Position numbers and translations under genes: made by a program. Of a stretch of DNA of 42,414 bases, positions 1 to 7,136 are shown one piece after another. The notes beneath the pieces were generated by a model, which worked only from the letters and a program-made list of their open reading frames with translations, did no database searches and was not told the origin of the DNA. Source of the DNA: SZUA-430 sp044220975 (GTDB taxonomy: Bacteria > Pseudomonadota > Alphaproteobacteria > Micropepsales > Micropepsaceae); contig JBGAPZ010000033.1 in NCBI GenBank assembly GCA_044220975.1, positions 1 through 42,414 on the forward strand, given 5' to 3'. How positions within the stretch are numbered: the stretch's first letter is position 1; every line of letters starts with the position of its first letter.

Positions 1-526
1 TCCGTCCACCGATTTCCGGGTCCACATTGCCCGTCGGTTCGTCCGCAAGCAGCAGCTCCGGCTTTGCGACGACGGCGCGCGCGATCGCCACCCGCTGCTT
101 CTCGCCGCCCGACAGTGTCGCGGGTTTCGCATTCAGCCGGTTCCCAAGACCCACCCACGACAGCAGCTCTTCCACCTCTGCACGATAGTTTCCCTCACTT
201 TCACCCATCACGCGCCGCGGCAGCGACACGTTCTCGAACACGGTCAAATGGTCGAGCAACCGAAACTCTTGGAACACAACCCCGATCCGTCGCCGAAGCG
301 CTGGCAGATCGTCCCGTGGGGTGGTGGCGATGTCGCGCCCGAACATCGAGATCGCCCCCCGGCACGGCCTTTCCGCCAGGTAGATGAGCTTGAGCAGCGA
401 CGTCTTGCCCGCCCCGGACGGCCCGGTGAGCAGATGGAAGGACCCCGCATCGAGCGTGAACGAAATGTCACGGAGGATTTCCGGCCCAAGTCCGTACCGC
501 ATCCCGACATTCTCGAAGCGGACCAC
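1..526 (-). CDS. ftsE: Cell division ATP-binding protein FtsE (3' end missing)
   Basis: ABC ATPase of the FtsEX divisome complex, which couples ATP hydrolysis at the cytoplasmic face to septal peptidoglycan hydrolysis. 175 codons are visible and the C-terminus lies beyond the left edge; FtsE is usually 220-240 aa. Visible motifs are Walker A GPSGAGKT (about residues 35-42), a Q-loop in VVFQEFRLL, the signature LSGGEKQ and Walker B LLLADEPTGNVDP. The GTG start at 526 is chosen because an in-frame TAA lies two codons upstream and AGAAGGA sits 7 nt before the GTG. ftsX would be expected to follow outside the window. The gene diverges from the zinc-ribbon gene, an order common in alphaproteobacteria. 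A LolD/MacB-type ATPase is the main alternative, but the short motif spacing and the neighbour favour FtsE. Confidence 0.9.
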   Translation of the reverse strand, partial: MVRFENVGMRYGLGPEILRDISFTLDAGSFHLLTGPSGAGKTSLLKLIYLAERPCRGAISMFGRDIATTPRDDLPALRRRIGVVFQEFRLLDHLTVFENVSLPRRVMGESEGNYRAEVEELLSWVGLGNRLNAKPATLSGGEKQRVAIARAVVAKPELLLADEPTGNVDPEIGGR

Positions 527-640
527 CGATTATTCCTTCTGGGTTAATGACTTAGGCGGAAACCCTGTGAGTGTCGCTTGCTTGCAGGTGCGAAGAGGTT
601 GTGCAAAGTGTTGGAGAATCGACACGGGCTCAAGCCTGGA

Positions 641-1408
641 ATGATAATTACCTGCCCCCGCTGCGCAACTCGCTATCTATTAGAAGCAGGCGTCGTCCGA
701 CCGCCTGGCCGACAGGTTCGTTGCGCGCGCTGTCAGCACGGTTGGTTCCAAGACGCCGCACCTGATCTGGCGCCACAGCCAGCACCGATCCCGATCCCGA
801 TTCCGATCCCTGTGGAAGACCCGATGGGTCCGGTCGGCCCGGTGACGGATCGTGCACGCATGCTGCCCGCGCCGTCCGCTTTGCAACCGCCGCCGCGCTT
901 TGAAATCCCGCATCCGCAACCGATGTCGACCATGCCTCCGCCCGGTGCGGTGGCGCCGTCAAACCGCCAGCGCGCCCGCTCGCGCTCGATGATGATGATG
1001 ATGGTGGGCGGCGCCGTCTTCGTTGGCGCGCTGCTTCTGTTCTTCTCGCTACCCAACGATATCGCCCGCATTTGGCCTGCCTCCGCCAGCGTCTATGAAG
1101 CGCTCGGCATGGACGTCAACATTCGTGGCTTCAAGATCATCGCGAGCCACAGCCAAGAGCTGAACAACTCCGTCCCCGTGATCGTCATCAACGGTCAAAT
1201 CATCAACGAAACTGACCGCGAGCTCGACGTGCCGAAAGTGCGCCTCGCCGTGCGAGATCAAGGCGGCAAGGAAATCTATCACTGGACCGTCCTTGCCGAT
1301 CAGTCGCGCCTTGGCCCCCGCGAACACGGCACATTCAAAGCGCGTTTAGAAAGCCCGCCGGCCGACGCCGCGGACCTTGAAGTCCGTTTCGCGAAAACGG
1401 ACGAATGA
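641..1408 (+). CDS. MJ0042-type zinc-ribbon, single-TM protein
   Basis: 255 aa. The N-terminus carries two CxxC pairs (C5/C8 and C28/C31) in the pattern of the MJ0042 zinc-finger family. A proline-rich linker with a Pro-Ile repeat (bases about 785-813) follows. Next comes a basic stretch, five consecutive Met codons and one transmembrane helix (about residues 116-138). The C-terminal domain, about 115 aa, has a DUF3426-like beta-rich look and probably lies in the periplasm. The function is unknown; homologues next to ftsEX are common in alphaproteobacteria, so an envelope or division link is an inference. The ATG at 641 places the first CxxC right at the N-terminus as in family members; the frame stays open upstream to 578, but that segment has no family features. 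Confidence 0.8.
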   Translation: MIITCPRCATRYLLEAGVVRPPGRQVRCARCQHGWFQDAAPDLAPQPAPIPIPIPIPVEDPMGPVGPVTDRARMLPAPSALQPPPRFEIPHPQPMSTMPPPGAVAPSNRQRARSRSMMMMMVGGAVFVGALLLFFSLPNDIARIWPASASVYEALGMDVNIRGFKIIASHSQELNNSVPVIVINGQIINETDRELDVPKVRLAVRDQGGKEIYHWTVLADQSRLGPREHGTFKARLESPPADAADLEVRFAKTDE

Positions 1409-1409
1409 C

Positions 1410-1940
1410 GTGGCTGATTTTCAGCCGCTTTTCACCTCGAACGCCATCGCCGAACGCCTTGAAACGCTGGCGGGTGACATTGCCCACGCGATGCCCAAAG
1501 ATTTTGCAGCGGTGGCAATCCTAAAGGGCAGCTTCGTCTTCGCCGCCGACCTCATTCGCAGTCTCATCGTCCACGACGTGAACCCCGAAGTCGACTTCAT
1601 CACCTTGGCAAGTTACGGCACCGGCACCGTGTCGTCGGGAAACGTAAGGCTGCTGCGCGATGTCGAAATCCCCGTGGCTGGCCGCGAAGTCTTGTTGATC
1701 GACGACATCTTGGATTCCGGCCGCACAGTCGCCTACGCCCGCGCCCACATGCTGCAACGCGGCGCGAAGGCTGTGAAAGTCTGCGTTCTCCTCGACAAAA
1801 CATCGGGCCGCGCCGGCGGTACGGAACACGCGGATTTCGTGGGTTTTCCCTGTCCGCCGGCCTTTGTCGTGGGTTACGGCATGGATCACGCCCATAAATT
1901 CCGTGGACTGCCTTTTATAGCTGTTCTAAGCCAACCATAA
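1410..1940 (+). CDS. hpt: Hypoxanthine phosphoribosyltransferase
   Basis: 176 aa type I phosphoribosyltransferase of purine salvage, converting hypoxanthine or guanine plus PRPP to IMP or GMP in the cytosol. The PRPP-binding motif VLLIDDILDSGRT is intact. An N-terminal KGSFVFAADL loop and the C-terminal FVVGYGMDHAHKFRGLPFI segment match Hpt rather than Apt or PyrE. The GTG at 1410 lies 1 nt past the upstream stop and gives the family length. An ATG at 1377 in the same frame would add 11 residues and overlap the preceding gene by 32 bp, so it is less likely. The gene is probably co-transcribed with the zinc-ribbon gene and the receiver gene that follows 16 bp later. Confidence 0.9.
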   Translation: MADFQPLFTSNAIAERLETLAGDIAHAMPKDFAAVAILKGSFVFAADLIRSLIVHDVNPEVDFITLASYGTGTVSSGNVRLLRDVEIPVAGREVLLIDDILDSGRTVAYARAHMLQRGAKAVKVCVLLDKTSGRAGGTEHADFVGFPCPPAFVVGYGMDHAHKFRGLPFIAVLSQP

Positions 1941-1956
1941 CGTGGACCGGGAACGT

Positions 1957-2322
1957 ATGGCGAAGCTACTGATCGCTGAGAACGAACTGGCGCTCAGGGA
2001 GTTCATCGCCCGGGGCTTGGAGCAACGCGGCCACAAGGTCACCACGGCCCAAGACGGCTCCGAAGCGGTCGATGCGCTGAAGAAGCACAAGTTCGATCTC
2101 CTTCTCACTGACATCGACATGCCGATCATGGATGGCATCGTGCTCGCCATGACTGTCGGGCGCGACTACCCGAAGACGAAGATCATCATCATGTCGGGGC
2201 ACGAGCATCAGATCGAACGCGCACACGGCCTCTCCGATCTGGTCTACCGCGTCATCTCGAAGCCGTTCACGATCGCCGGCATCTGCGCCGTCGTGGACGA
2301 GGTTTTGGCGAAGAAGAAGTAG
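1957..2322 (+). CDS. cpdR: CpdR-like single-domain response regulator
   Basis: 121 aa stand-alone receiver domain with no output domain. The phospho-acceptor is D52 in LLLTDIDMP, the switch Ser is in IIIMSGHE, and the conserved Lys is in SKPF. Length and overall sequence resemble CpdR, the alphaproteobacterial receiver that controls ClpXP-dependent proteolysis through the cell cycle and is phosphorylated by the CckA-ChpT relay. The acidic pocket reads A-E-N instead of the usual A-E-D/D-D. The ATG at 1957 is preferred over the in-frame GTG at 1942, because the protein then begins directly at beta-1 (MAKLLIAE). Assignment to CpdR rather than another single-domain receiver is by overall resemblance only. 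Confidence 0.65.
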   Translation: MAKLLIAENELALREFIARGLEQRGHKVTTAQDGSEAVDALKKHKFDLLLTDIDMPIMDGIVLAMTVGRDYPKTKIIIMSGHEHQIERAHGLSDLVYRVISKPFTIAGICAVVDEVLAKKK

Positions 2323-2433
2323 CCGGGTTTCGGCAGCTTTTCGACCCACGCCTTCTGGTTGCACCAAAAACGCGAAAATCGAATCCGTCATATGCGTAAC
2401 TGCGGCTGATTTCCGCCATTTCATCCGTAGCAG

Positions 2434-2455
2434 ATCCGTTCGGAATCCGTTCGGA
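2434..2455. repeat. Tandem 11-bp direct repeat
   Basis: ATCCGTTCGGA occurs twice head to tail with no spacer in the gene-free stretch after the receiver gene. Further ATCCGT words occur nearby (about 2422 and 2466), so the region is locally repetitive. Function unknown. Confidence 0.6.
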
Positions 2456-2722
2456 AGCGCGAGCCATCCGTAACACCCCTTCGATCGCTTTCGCCAAGTT
2501 GCGCCATTTTGATCGCCAAGCGCACACAACCGGCAGGGGAGCGTGTTATTCGACTTCCGGGCCAGATGCGGGCGCAACGATCTCCATCGCGCCTGCAGGC
2601 CGACCGCCCACGAAGCGGCAAGAGTTTCCGATTCAATTTTCAAGTCGCAGCCACTCGCGCATGAAGGCAACGAGGGAAGGAACGAATATAGAACAATTGC
2701 GCGTGAAAATCGACCGCGAGGG

Positions 2723-2741
2723 CGCGGACACAATGTCCGCG
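2723..2741 (-). terminator. Possible terminator hairpin of the 2756 lipoprotein gene
   Basis: CGCGGACA-CAA-TGTCCGCG is a perfect 8-bp stem with a 3-nt loop, 14 bp beyond the stop of the minus-strand lipoprotein gene. No run of T follows directly (a short GATTTTC lies further on), so intrinsic termination is uncertain. Confidence 0.4.
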
Positions 2742-2755
2742 ACAATCCGTCTGGC

Positions 2756-3232
2756 TTATGGCGTCTTCGGCATCATCCGTGTGCGCAGCGCGCGCACCTG
2801 ATCGAGCAACGGCTGCGCTTCGGCGATCGCGGCGCCATGATCGAACGTGATCGTTTTCGTGCCCTTAGGTCCCACAATCGTCAGCGACTCCGCCCCGCCA
2901 TCCGCGCAATCGGGACAGCCGATCGTATCGGGCAGGGTGTCGATTTTCGTGGCCAGCGCGGCGGCTGCCAGTTGTTCCCACTCCTGCAACGAAAGCGCCG
3001 CGGTCAAACGCTGTACAGGAAGATTGGCGCCCGCGCCGCGCCCCCACGGTTCGCGCGTGAGCACGGCCTCTCTCTCGGAGACTTCCAGCGTCGTTTTGCA
3101 ATACCCCGCACACATGCCGAACGACGTCGTCGACGCAACCTTCGTTATACCGGCCGACTTCACCGCGCCGCTTTCGCACGCCGCCAAGCCAAGTGCGACG
3201 ACAACCAATCCCAGACGCAGGCCAATGCTCAT
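2756..3232 (-). CDS. Putative lipoprotein with Cys-rich FGMCAGYC motif
   Basis: 158 aa. It begins with a lipoprotein signal peptide whose lipobox LGLAAC places the lipidated Cys at about residue 19. The mature part holds two Cys-rich spots: FGMCAGYC near the N-terminus and GCPDCADGG in the middle. The pattern recalls small lipoproteins of the DUF6438 type, but this is resemblance, not identification. GGGAG lies 8 nt before the ATG. It is divergent from the second lipoprotein gene at 3364, with 131 bp between them. Function unknown. Confidence 0.7.
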   Translation of the reverse strand: MSIGLRLGLVVVALGLAACESGAVKSAGITKVASTTSFGMCAGYCKTTLEVSEREAVLTREPWGRGAGANLPVQRLTAALSLQEWEQLAAAALATKIDTLPDTIGCPDCADGGAESLTIVGPKGTKTITFDHGAAIAEAQPLLDQVRALRTRMMPKTP

Positions 3233-3318
3233 GACAAAATCTCCCGATGTTCCAAGGCCAAGCGTACGTCAGAATTGCGGCCAATCTTCGCTCAATTTAC
3301 CGAAAAATAATCGTAGTT

Positions 3319-3346
3319 CGTAACCGACCCTAAGAGAGCGGTTGCG
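3319..3346. promoter_or_regulatory. Inverted repeat between divergent lipoprotein genes
   Basis: CGTAACCG and CGGTTGCG form an inverted repeat with one mismatch and a 12-nt spacer, 18 bp before the plus-strand gene and 86 bp before the minus-strand gene. It could be an operator for one or both genes; no regulator is suggested by the context. Confidence 0.3.
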
Positions 3347-3363
3347 TAACCTGCGAGCGGACA

Positions 3364-3786
3364 ATGGAAATGAGGCACTTCGTGCGCGGTCTTGGGCGAA
3401 CGTACTCGCAGGAAAAACGGCGCAAGCCGTTTGCGCGCGCGCTTGCCGTTGTCTTCGTCGCGTGCATGTCGATGACGGCCGCGGGCTGCGCGCATTTGTT
3501 CGATACGCCTGAGCAAGCTGCACCGAAGCAACCGATCCCCAAGCCGGCACTGACAAAAGCGGCGCCGGTCTCGCCCGAGCAACGCGCTGAAGCAAAAGCC
3601 TTGCACGCGACCGCTCTAAGCCAAATGGGTCGCGGCGCTTTTGGCCCGGCGACATCGAGCTTGACGCGCGCCGTCAAGTTGGACCCGACGAACGAACAGA
3701 TCCGCCGCGATCTCGCACGCGCGAACCGCGTTCGCACCGCCGTCGGCGCAGGCGAAATGCCATCGCGCAGCGCCGCGAGCGACTAA
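3364..3786 (+). CDS. Small TPR-like lipoprotein
   Basis: 140 aa. A basic N-region is followed by a hydrophobic stretch and a lipobox ending TAAGC (Cys at about residue 42), which predicts export and lipidation. A Pro/Lys/Ala linker then leads to one helical segment (about residues 78-124). Its GAFGPATSSLTRAVKLDPTN portion fits a single tetratricopeptide repeat. A second in-frame ATG at 3370 could equally be the start. It may be an outer-membrane-associated assembly factor, but nothing nearby defines its role. Confidence 0.65.
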   Translation: MEMRHFVRGLGRTYSQEKRRKPFARALAVVFVACMSMTAAGCAHLFDTPEQAAPKQPIPKPALTKAAPVSPEQRAEAKALHATALSQMGRGAFGPATSSLTRAVKLDPTNEQIRRDLARANRVRTAVGAGEMPSRSAASD

Positions 3787-3944
3787 AACCGCGCGTCCAG
3801 CGATCAGCGCGCGCATCGCGCGCGGCTATGCGTCACGTGACGGCGCGCACCGCAATCCGATGATGAAATTTTGTTCAAACGATTGTTGCTGATTGCGGAA
3901 GACACGCTCTTGCGCGCGACGACCCCAAGGGCGAGTCTTGCGCG

Positions 3945-5066
3945 ATGCAGAACATCGCGATTTTCGAAAAGCTGCGCGCACTGCTGGCCCGCAAAGAAGT
4001 GCGCCCGCCAGCGAAGCGTGGCGCCGCAGAGTTGATTCCGTTCGCGCGCAAGCGCGCAGCGCGGACCGTCGCGTTCGCGTTGCAAGGCGGCGGCGCGCAC
4101 GGCGCGTTTACGTGGGGCGTGCTCGACCGCGCTCTGGAAGAAGGTTTGGGCATAGAGGCGATCAGCGGCACAAGCGCGGGCGCGATCAACGCGGCAGTCT
4201 TGGCGTCGGCGCATGCGCAAGGTGGCGCACCCTACGCGCGCACGCAGCTCGCCGCGTTCTGGCATGCCCTGGCGCAGGTCGCGCGCATGAGCCCGCTCAG
4301 GCCTTCGATGCTTGAAGCCTTGGCCTTCGGTCGCGACCTCGAACTCGCCGCCTCCGCGATCTGGCGCGACATGCTTTCGCGCGTGGTCTCGCCCTATCAA
4401 TTCAATCCGCTCGACGTGAACCCGCTCCGCCAAATCTTAGGCGAATTCGTTGACATCGAAGCGCTCCGCGCGCCCGGCGCAATTCGCCTGCTAGTCGCGG
4501 CCACGAATGCCGAAACCGGCGCCGCGCGCTTGTTCCCGAACCAGGAGCTGACGTTGGACGTGTTGCTCGCGTCCGCCTGCCTACCGCAGATCAGCCAAGC
4601 TGTTAAACTCGCCGACGGTCACTATTGGGACGGCGGCTATTCGTCGAACCCGCCGCTGTTGTCGCTGGTCGAGCGGACCGCGGCGCGCGATGTCGTGCTC
4701 GTTCGGCTAAACCCGGCCAGCGACCGTGGCTTGCCGGTCACCGCGCCGAAGATCCAAACGCGGCTCAACCGCATCGTCTTCGATGCGCCATTGAAGCGCG
4801 AACTCGACGAACTCGAACGCTTGACCCGCGTCACCGCGGAAAGCGGCGCCCAACGCAGCGCACTGGGCCGCCGCCTCGCCGACTTGCGTCTGCACGAGAT
4901 TTGCGAAGACGCGCTCATGAACGAAGTCGGCGGTGCCAGCCAAAACCATCCCGACGCCCGCCTGATCGAGCTGTTGCACCGCGAAGGCCGCGCGTCATGC
5001 GACCGCTGGCTCGCCACCTCGGTTGAGCACGCGCCGCCAAAGCGGGCCGTCAATTTCCTAGTGTAG
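3945..5066 (+). CDS. Patatin-like phospholipase
   Basis: 373 aa serine lipid acyl hydrolase of the patatin family. The oxyanion-hole glycines GGGAHG are at 48-53, the nucleophile Ser77 is in GTSAG, and the dyad Asp229 is in DGG, so the catalytic set is complete. No signal peptide is seen. The C-terminal part after about residue 250 is a helical extension common in alphaproteobacterial homologues (DUF3734-like). The gene converges on the DODA dioxygenase gene and overlaps it by 9 bp. A 12-bp palindrome (CGTCACGTGACG, 3831-3842) lies about 100 bp upstream. The natural substrate is unknown. Confidence 0.85.
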   Translation: MQNIAIFEKLRALLARKEVRPPAKRGAAELIPFARKRAARTVAFALQGGGAHGAFTWGVLDRALEEGLGIEAISGTSAGAINAAVLASAHAQGGAPYARTQLAAFWHALAQVARMSPLRPSMLEALAFGRDLELAASAIWRDMLSRVVSPYQFNPLDVNPLRQILGEFVDIEALRAPGAIRLLVAATNAETGAARLFPNQELTLDVLLASACLPQISQAVKLADGHYWDGGYSSNPPLLSLVERTAARDVVLVRLNPASDRGLPVTAPKIQTRLNRIVFDAPLKRELDELERLTRVTAESGAQRSALGRRLADLRLHEICEDALMNEVGGASQNHPDARLIELLHREGRASCDRWLATSVEHAPPKRAVNFLV

Positions 5067-5819
5067 CGCACCGAACGCGTAGGCGTTCATCGACAGCGAC
5101 CCGAACTCATAGGACACGTGCAGCGGCGTGCTGGTTTCGCCGGCCGCCGCACCGCGCGCGACGAAGATCGGATCGAAGTGCTCGCTCGACGGGTGATTGA
5201 TCTCGGCATGTGGCGCCGCTCTCTTCCAGTCGAGAAGCGCCGCATCGTCGCCGCCGGCCAACGTGCCATCGAGCCAGCCGATAAACCGCGTCGCCCACTC
5301 TGCTGGCGCCAGCGTCGGACGCGCCCGCAAATTATGCGTAGCGCTGCCCGACCCGATGATGAGGACGCCCTCGGCGCGCAACGGCGCGAGGGCCCGCCCG
5401 ATCTCGTAATGCGTTTGCGGTGAAGCGCCGCCGACCAGCGAAAGCTGCACGACGGGCACTTGCGCCTCCGGCCAGGCCAAGAGCAACGGCGACCAAACGC
5501 CGTGATCGCGGCCGCGCGCGGGATCGATCGCAACATGCGCCGGCTTCAAGAGCTCCGCCGCGCGTTCCGCCACATCGCGCGCCACCGGCGCTGGATACTG
5601 CAAGTCATAGAGCGGCTGCGGAAACCCATAGAAATCGTGGATCGTGTCGATCCCAAGTCCGAACGTCGGCCGCGTCGCTTCCCAATGCGCCGAGACGACA
5701 AGGATCGCCTTCGGCTCAGGGACTTGCGTTGACAGCGAGCGCAAGAAGTCGCTCGCCGGAGCTTTCGTCATCACCAACGATGGCGCACCGTGTGAGAGAA
5801 ACAGTGTGGGCATACGCAT
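5058..5819 (-). CDS. DODA-type extradiol dioxygenase (YgiD-like)
   Basis: 253 aa member of the class III LigB superfamily, similar to 4,5-DOPA extradiol dioxygenases that open catechol rings with non-haem iron or zinc. Visible metal and active-site segments are LFLSHGAPS (His10), VSAHWE, DHGVW and ATHNLR. AGGA lies about 9 nt before the ATG. It is the last gene of a run with doxX and pirin. Homologues occur in many proteobacteria without a proven aromatic substrate, so the family is sure and the substrate is not. Confidence 0.88.
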   Translation of the reverse strand: MRMPTLFLSHGAPSLVMTKAPASDFLRSLSTQVPEPKAILVVSAHWEATRPTFGLGIDTIHDFYGFPQPLYDLQYPAPVARDVAERAAELLKPAHVAIDPARGRDHGVWSPLLLAWPEAQVPVVQLSLVGGASPQTHYEIGRALAPLRAEGVLIIGSGSATHNLRARPTLAPAEWATRFIGWLDGTLAGGDDAALLDWKRAAPHAEINHPSSEHFDPIFVARGAAAGETSTPLHVSYEFGSLSMNAYAFGALH

Positions 5820-5837
5820 TGGGTCTATCCTGTCGTT

Positions 5838-5864
5838 CTCTCCCTCCCGATGTGGGAGGGAGAG
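5838..5864. repeat. Intergenic 11-bp-stem hairpin (REP-like)
   Basis: CTCTCCCTCCC and GGGAGGGAGAG form a perfect 11-bp stem with a GATGT loop in the 55-bp gap between doxX and the dioxygenase gene. There is no T-tract. The purine/pyrimidine arms resemble interspersed intergenic repeats of alphaproteobacteria. It could adjust mRNA stability or transcription between the two genes. Confidence 0.6.
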
Positions 5865-5874
5865 GATCGTTGAG

Positions 5875-6300
5875 TTATCGCGCCGGGGCGAAGAACGGCT
5901 CCGCCGGTAAGAACGGCAGGCGCAGAGCGAACGCGCCCGGTCCGATCAGACCCGAAGCGAGCGAGGCCGCGGCCCAGAACACCGGGTACTCCCAGCCGCC
6001 GCCGGTTGCATTGAACACCCAACCGTTCGGCGCATGCTGGAGCGCGGCCCCAAGTAGGATCGGGATCATCAACACGGCGGCACTGCGCGCATAAACGCCT
6101 GTGATGAGCGCGAGGCCGCCTGCTATCTCGCCGAACATCACTAGATAAGCAAAGATCGCGGGATATCCGATCGACTCGAAATAACCCACGGTGCCGGCGA
6201 CGCCGAATGTGAACACCTTCAAAATCAGCCCGTGCGCCAAGGCGGCGACGCCGAGCGAGATGCGCAAAAACGCTGCGCCATAGTCTGCCTGCGTGGTCAT
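5875..6300 (-). CDS. DoxX family membrane protein
   Basis: 141 aa, four predicted transmembrane helices, with the DoxX-type motifs RISLGVAALAHG and GYFESIGYPAIFAYLVMFGEI. AGGAG is 6 nt before the ATG at 6300, which fixes the start. DoxX proteins are often encoded next to pirin and linked to redox or quinone stress. It sits 23 bp after the pirin gene and is presumably co-transcribed with it. Activity is unknown. Confidence 0.85.
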   Translation of the reverse strand: MTTQADYGAAFLRISLGVAALAHGLILKVFTFGVAGTVGYFESIGYPAIFAYLVMFGEIAGGLALITGVYARSAAVLMIPILLGAALQHAPNGWVFNATGGGWEYPVFWAAASLASGLIGPGAFALRLPFLPAEPFFAPAR

Positions 6301-6323
6301 GTCAGTCTCCTGTTGTGAATGAT

Positions 6324-7028
6324 CTAAAGCGCCATATCGAAGAGCAAAACCTCCGCGTCGTCCGCGCCGTCGAGCGCGAGCGTGCCGGCAGTCTCGATCG
6401 CCGCGCCGTCGCCAGCGGCCAGCGCCGTGCCGTTGAGCCGCACGCTGCCACGCGCGACATGCACCCACGCACCGCGCCCGGCTTTGAGTTCGTGCGTCAC
6501 CGCTTGGGCCCCGTGCAGCAGCGTCGCGTAGAAGTCGACGTCGCGATGGATCGTGACCGAGCCGTCGCGCCCGTCGCGCGAACCGACCAGGCGAAGCTTG
6601 CCGCTCTTCTCTCGTGCGGCGAACGTCTTCTGCTCGTAGCTGGGCGTAAGTCCGCTACGCTCCGGAATGATCCAGATCTGCAAAAAATGTACGGGATCGG
6701 TCTTCGAGGCGTTGAACTCGCTGTGGCGAATGCCGGTACCCGCCGACATGCGTTGCACGTCGCCCGGCCGGATCACCGAACCCGTGCCGATGCTGTCCTT
6801 GTGCTCCAAGCCCCCCTCGAGAACATACGAGATGATCTCCATGTCGGCATGTCCGTGCGGCGAGAACCCGCCGCCCGGCGCCACGCGGTCGTCGTTGATC
6901 ACGCGCAGCGGGCCAAAGCCCATATGTGCATCGTCGCGGTATTGGCCGAACGAAAACGTGTGATGGCTGTCGAGCCAACCAAAATTGGCCCGGCCGCGAT
7001 CTTCCGATTTTCTAAGTGCGAGTGTCAT
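6324..7028 (-). CDS. Pirin family protein
   Basis: 234 aa bicupin of the pirin family (YhhW-like; some members are quercetin 2,3-dioxygenases). The N-terminal cupin carries the metal-site segments FSPHGHADMEIISYVLEG and HSEFN, with the Glu of the family. The C-terminal cupin is more degenerate. The ATG at 7028 (MTLALRKSED) is chosen because AAGGAG precedes it; the longer open frame lacks pirin similarity. It is the first gene of the pirin-doxX-dioxygenase run and diverges from a LysR regulator 108 bp away. Confidence 0.88.
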   Translation of the reverse strand: MTLALRKSEDRGRANFGWLDSHHTFSFGQYRDDAHMGFGPLRVINDDRVAPGGGFSPHGHADMEIISYVLEGGLEHKDSIGTGSVIRPGDVQRMSAGTGIRHSEFNASKTDPVHFLQIWIIPERSGLTPSYEQKTFAAREKSGKLRLVGSRDGRDGSVTIHRDVDFYATLLHGAQAVTHELKAGRGAWVHVARGSVRLNGTALAAGDGAAIETAGTLALDGADDAEVLLFDMAL

Positions 7029-7101
7029 GGCGGCTTCTCCTTGCGTGCGTTGCTGGCAGCAGATTTGGCCCGAAATCGCGAAGTTACAATTGGGCATTTG
7101 A

Positions 7102-7131
7102 TTGACTTATTGTCCTGTTCTGATTGACAAT
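7102..7131 (+). promoter_or_regulatory. Sigma-70-like promoter and LysR operator before the LysR gene
   Basis: TTGACT (7102-7107) and GACAAT (7126-7131) are 18 bp apart and fit -35 and -10 boxes. They put the transcription start at about the ATG at 7137. ATTGTC (7109-7114) and GACAAT (7126-7131) are perfect inverted arms around 11 bp, matching the T-N11-A form of LysR operators. The operator covers the -10, as expected for autorepression, and could also regulate the divergent pirin gene. Confidence 0.55.
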
Positions 7132-7136
7132 ACCGG

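Larger units (their letters stand above)
2323..2755. other. Gene-free stretch, 433 bp
   Basis: No convincing coding region is seen on either strand; the open frames here lack ribosome binding sites and read as shadows. It contains a perfect tandem 11-mer (ATCCGTTCGGA, 2434-2455) and a GCGGACA inverted repeat near 2723-2741. It separates the receiver gene from a gene on the opposite strand that ends at 2756. Confidence 0.6.

Noticed and set aside
2543..3310. 255-codon open frame on the plus strand
   Set aside because: It covers the opposite strand of the signal-peptide lipoprotein gene, has no ribosome binding site and is rich in Arg, as shadows here are.
3808..3842. GCGCGC self-complementary runs and a CGTCACGTGACG palindrome after the TPR lipoprotein gene
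   Set aside because: Alternating GC runs are common in this genome and no T-tract follows; not strong enough to call a terminator or operator.
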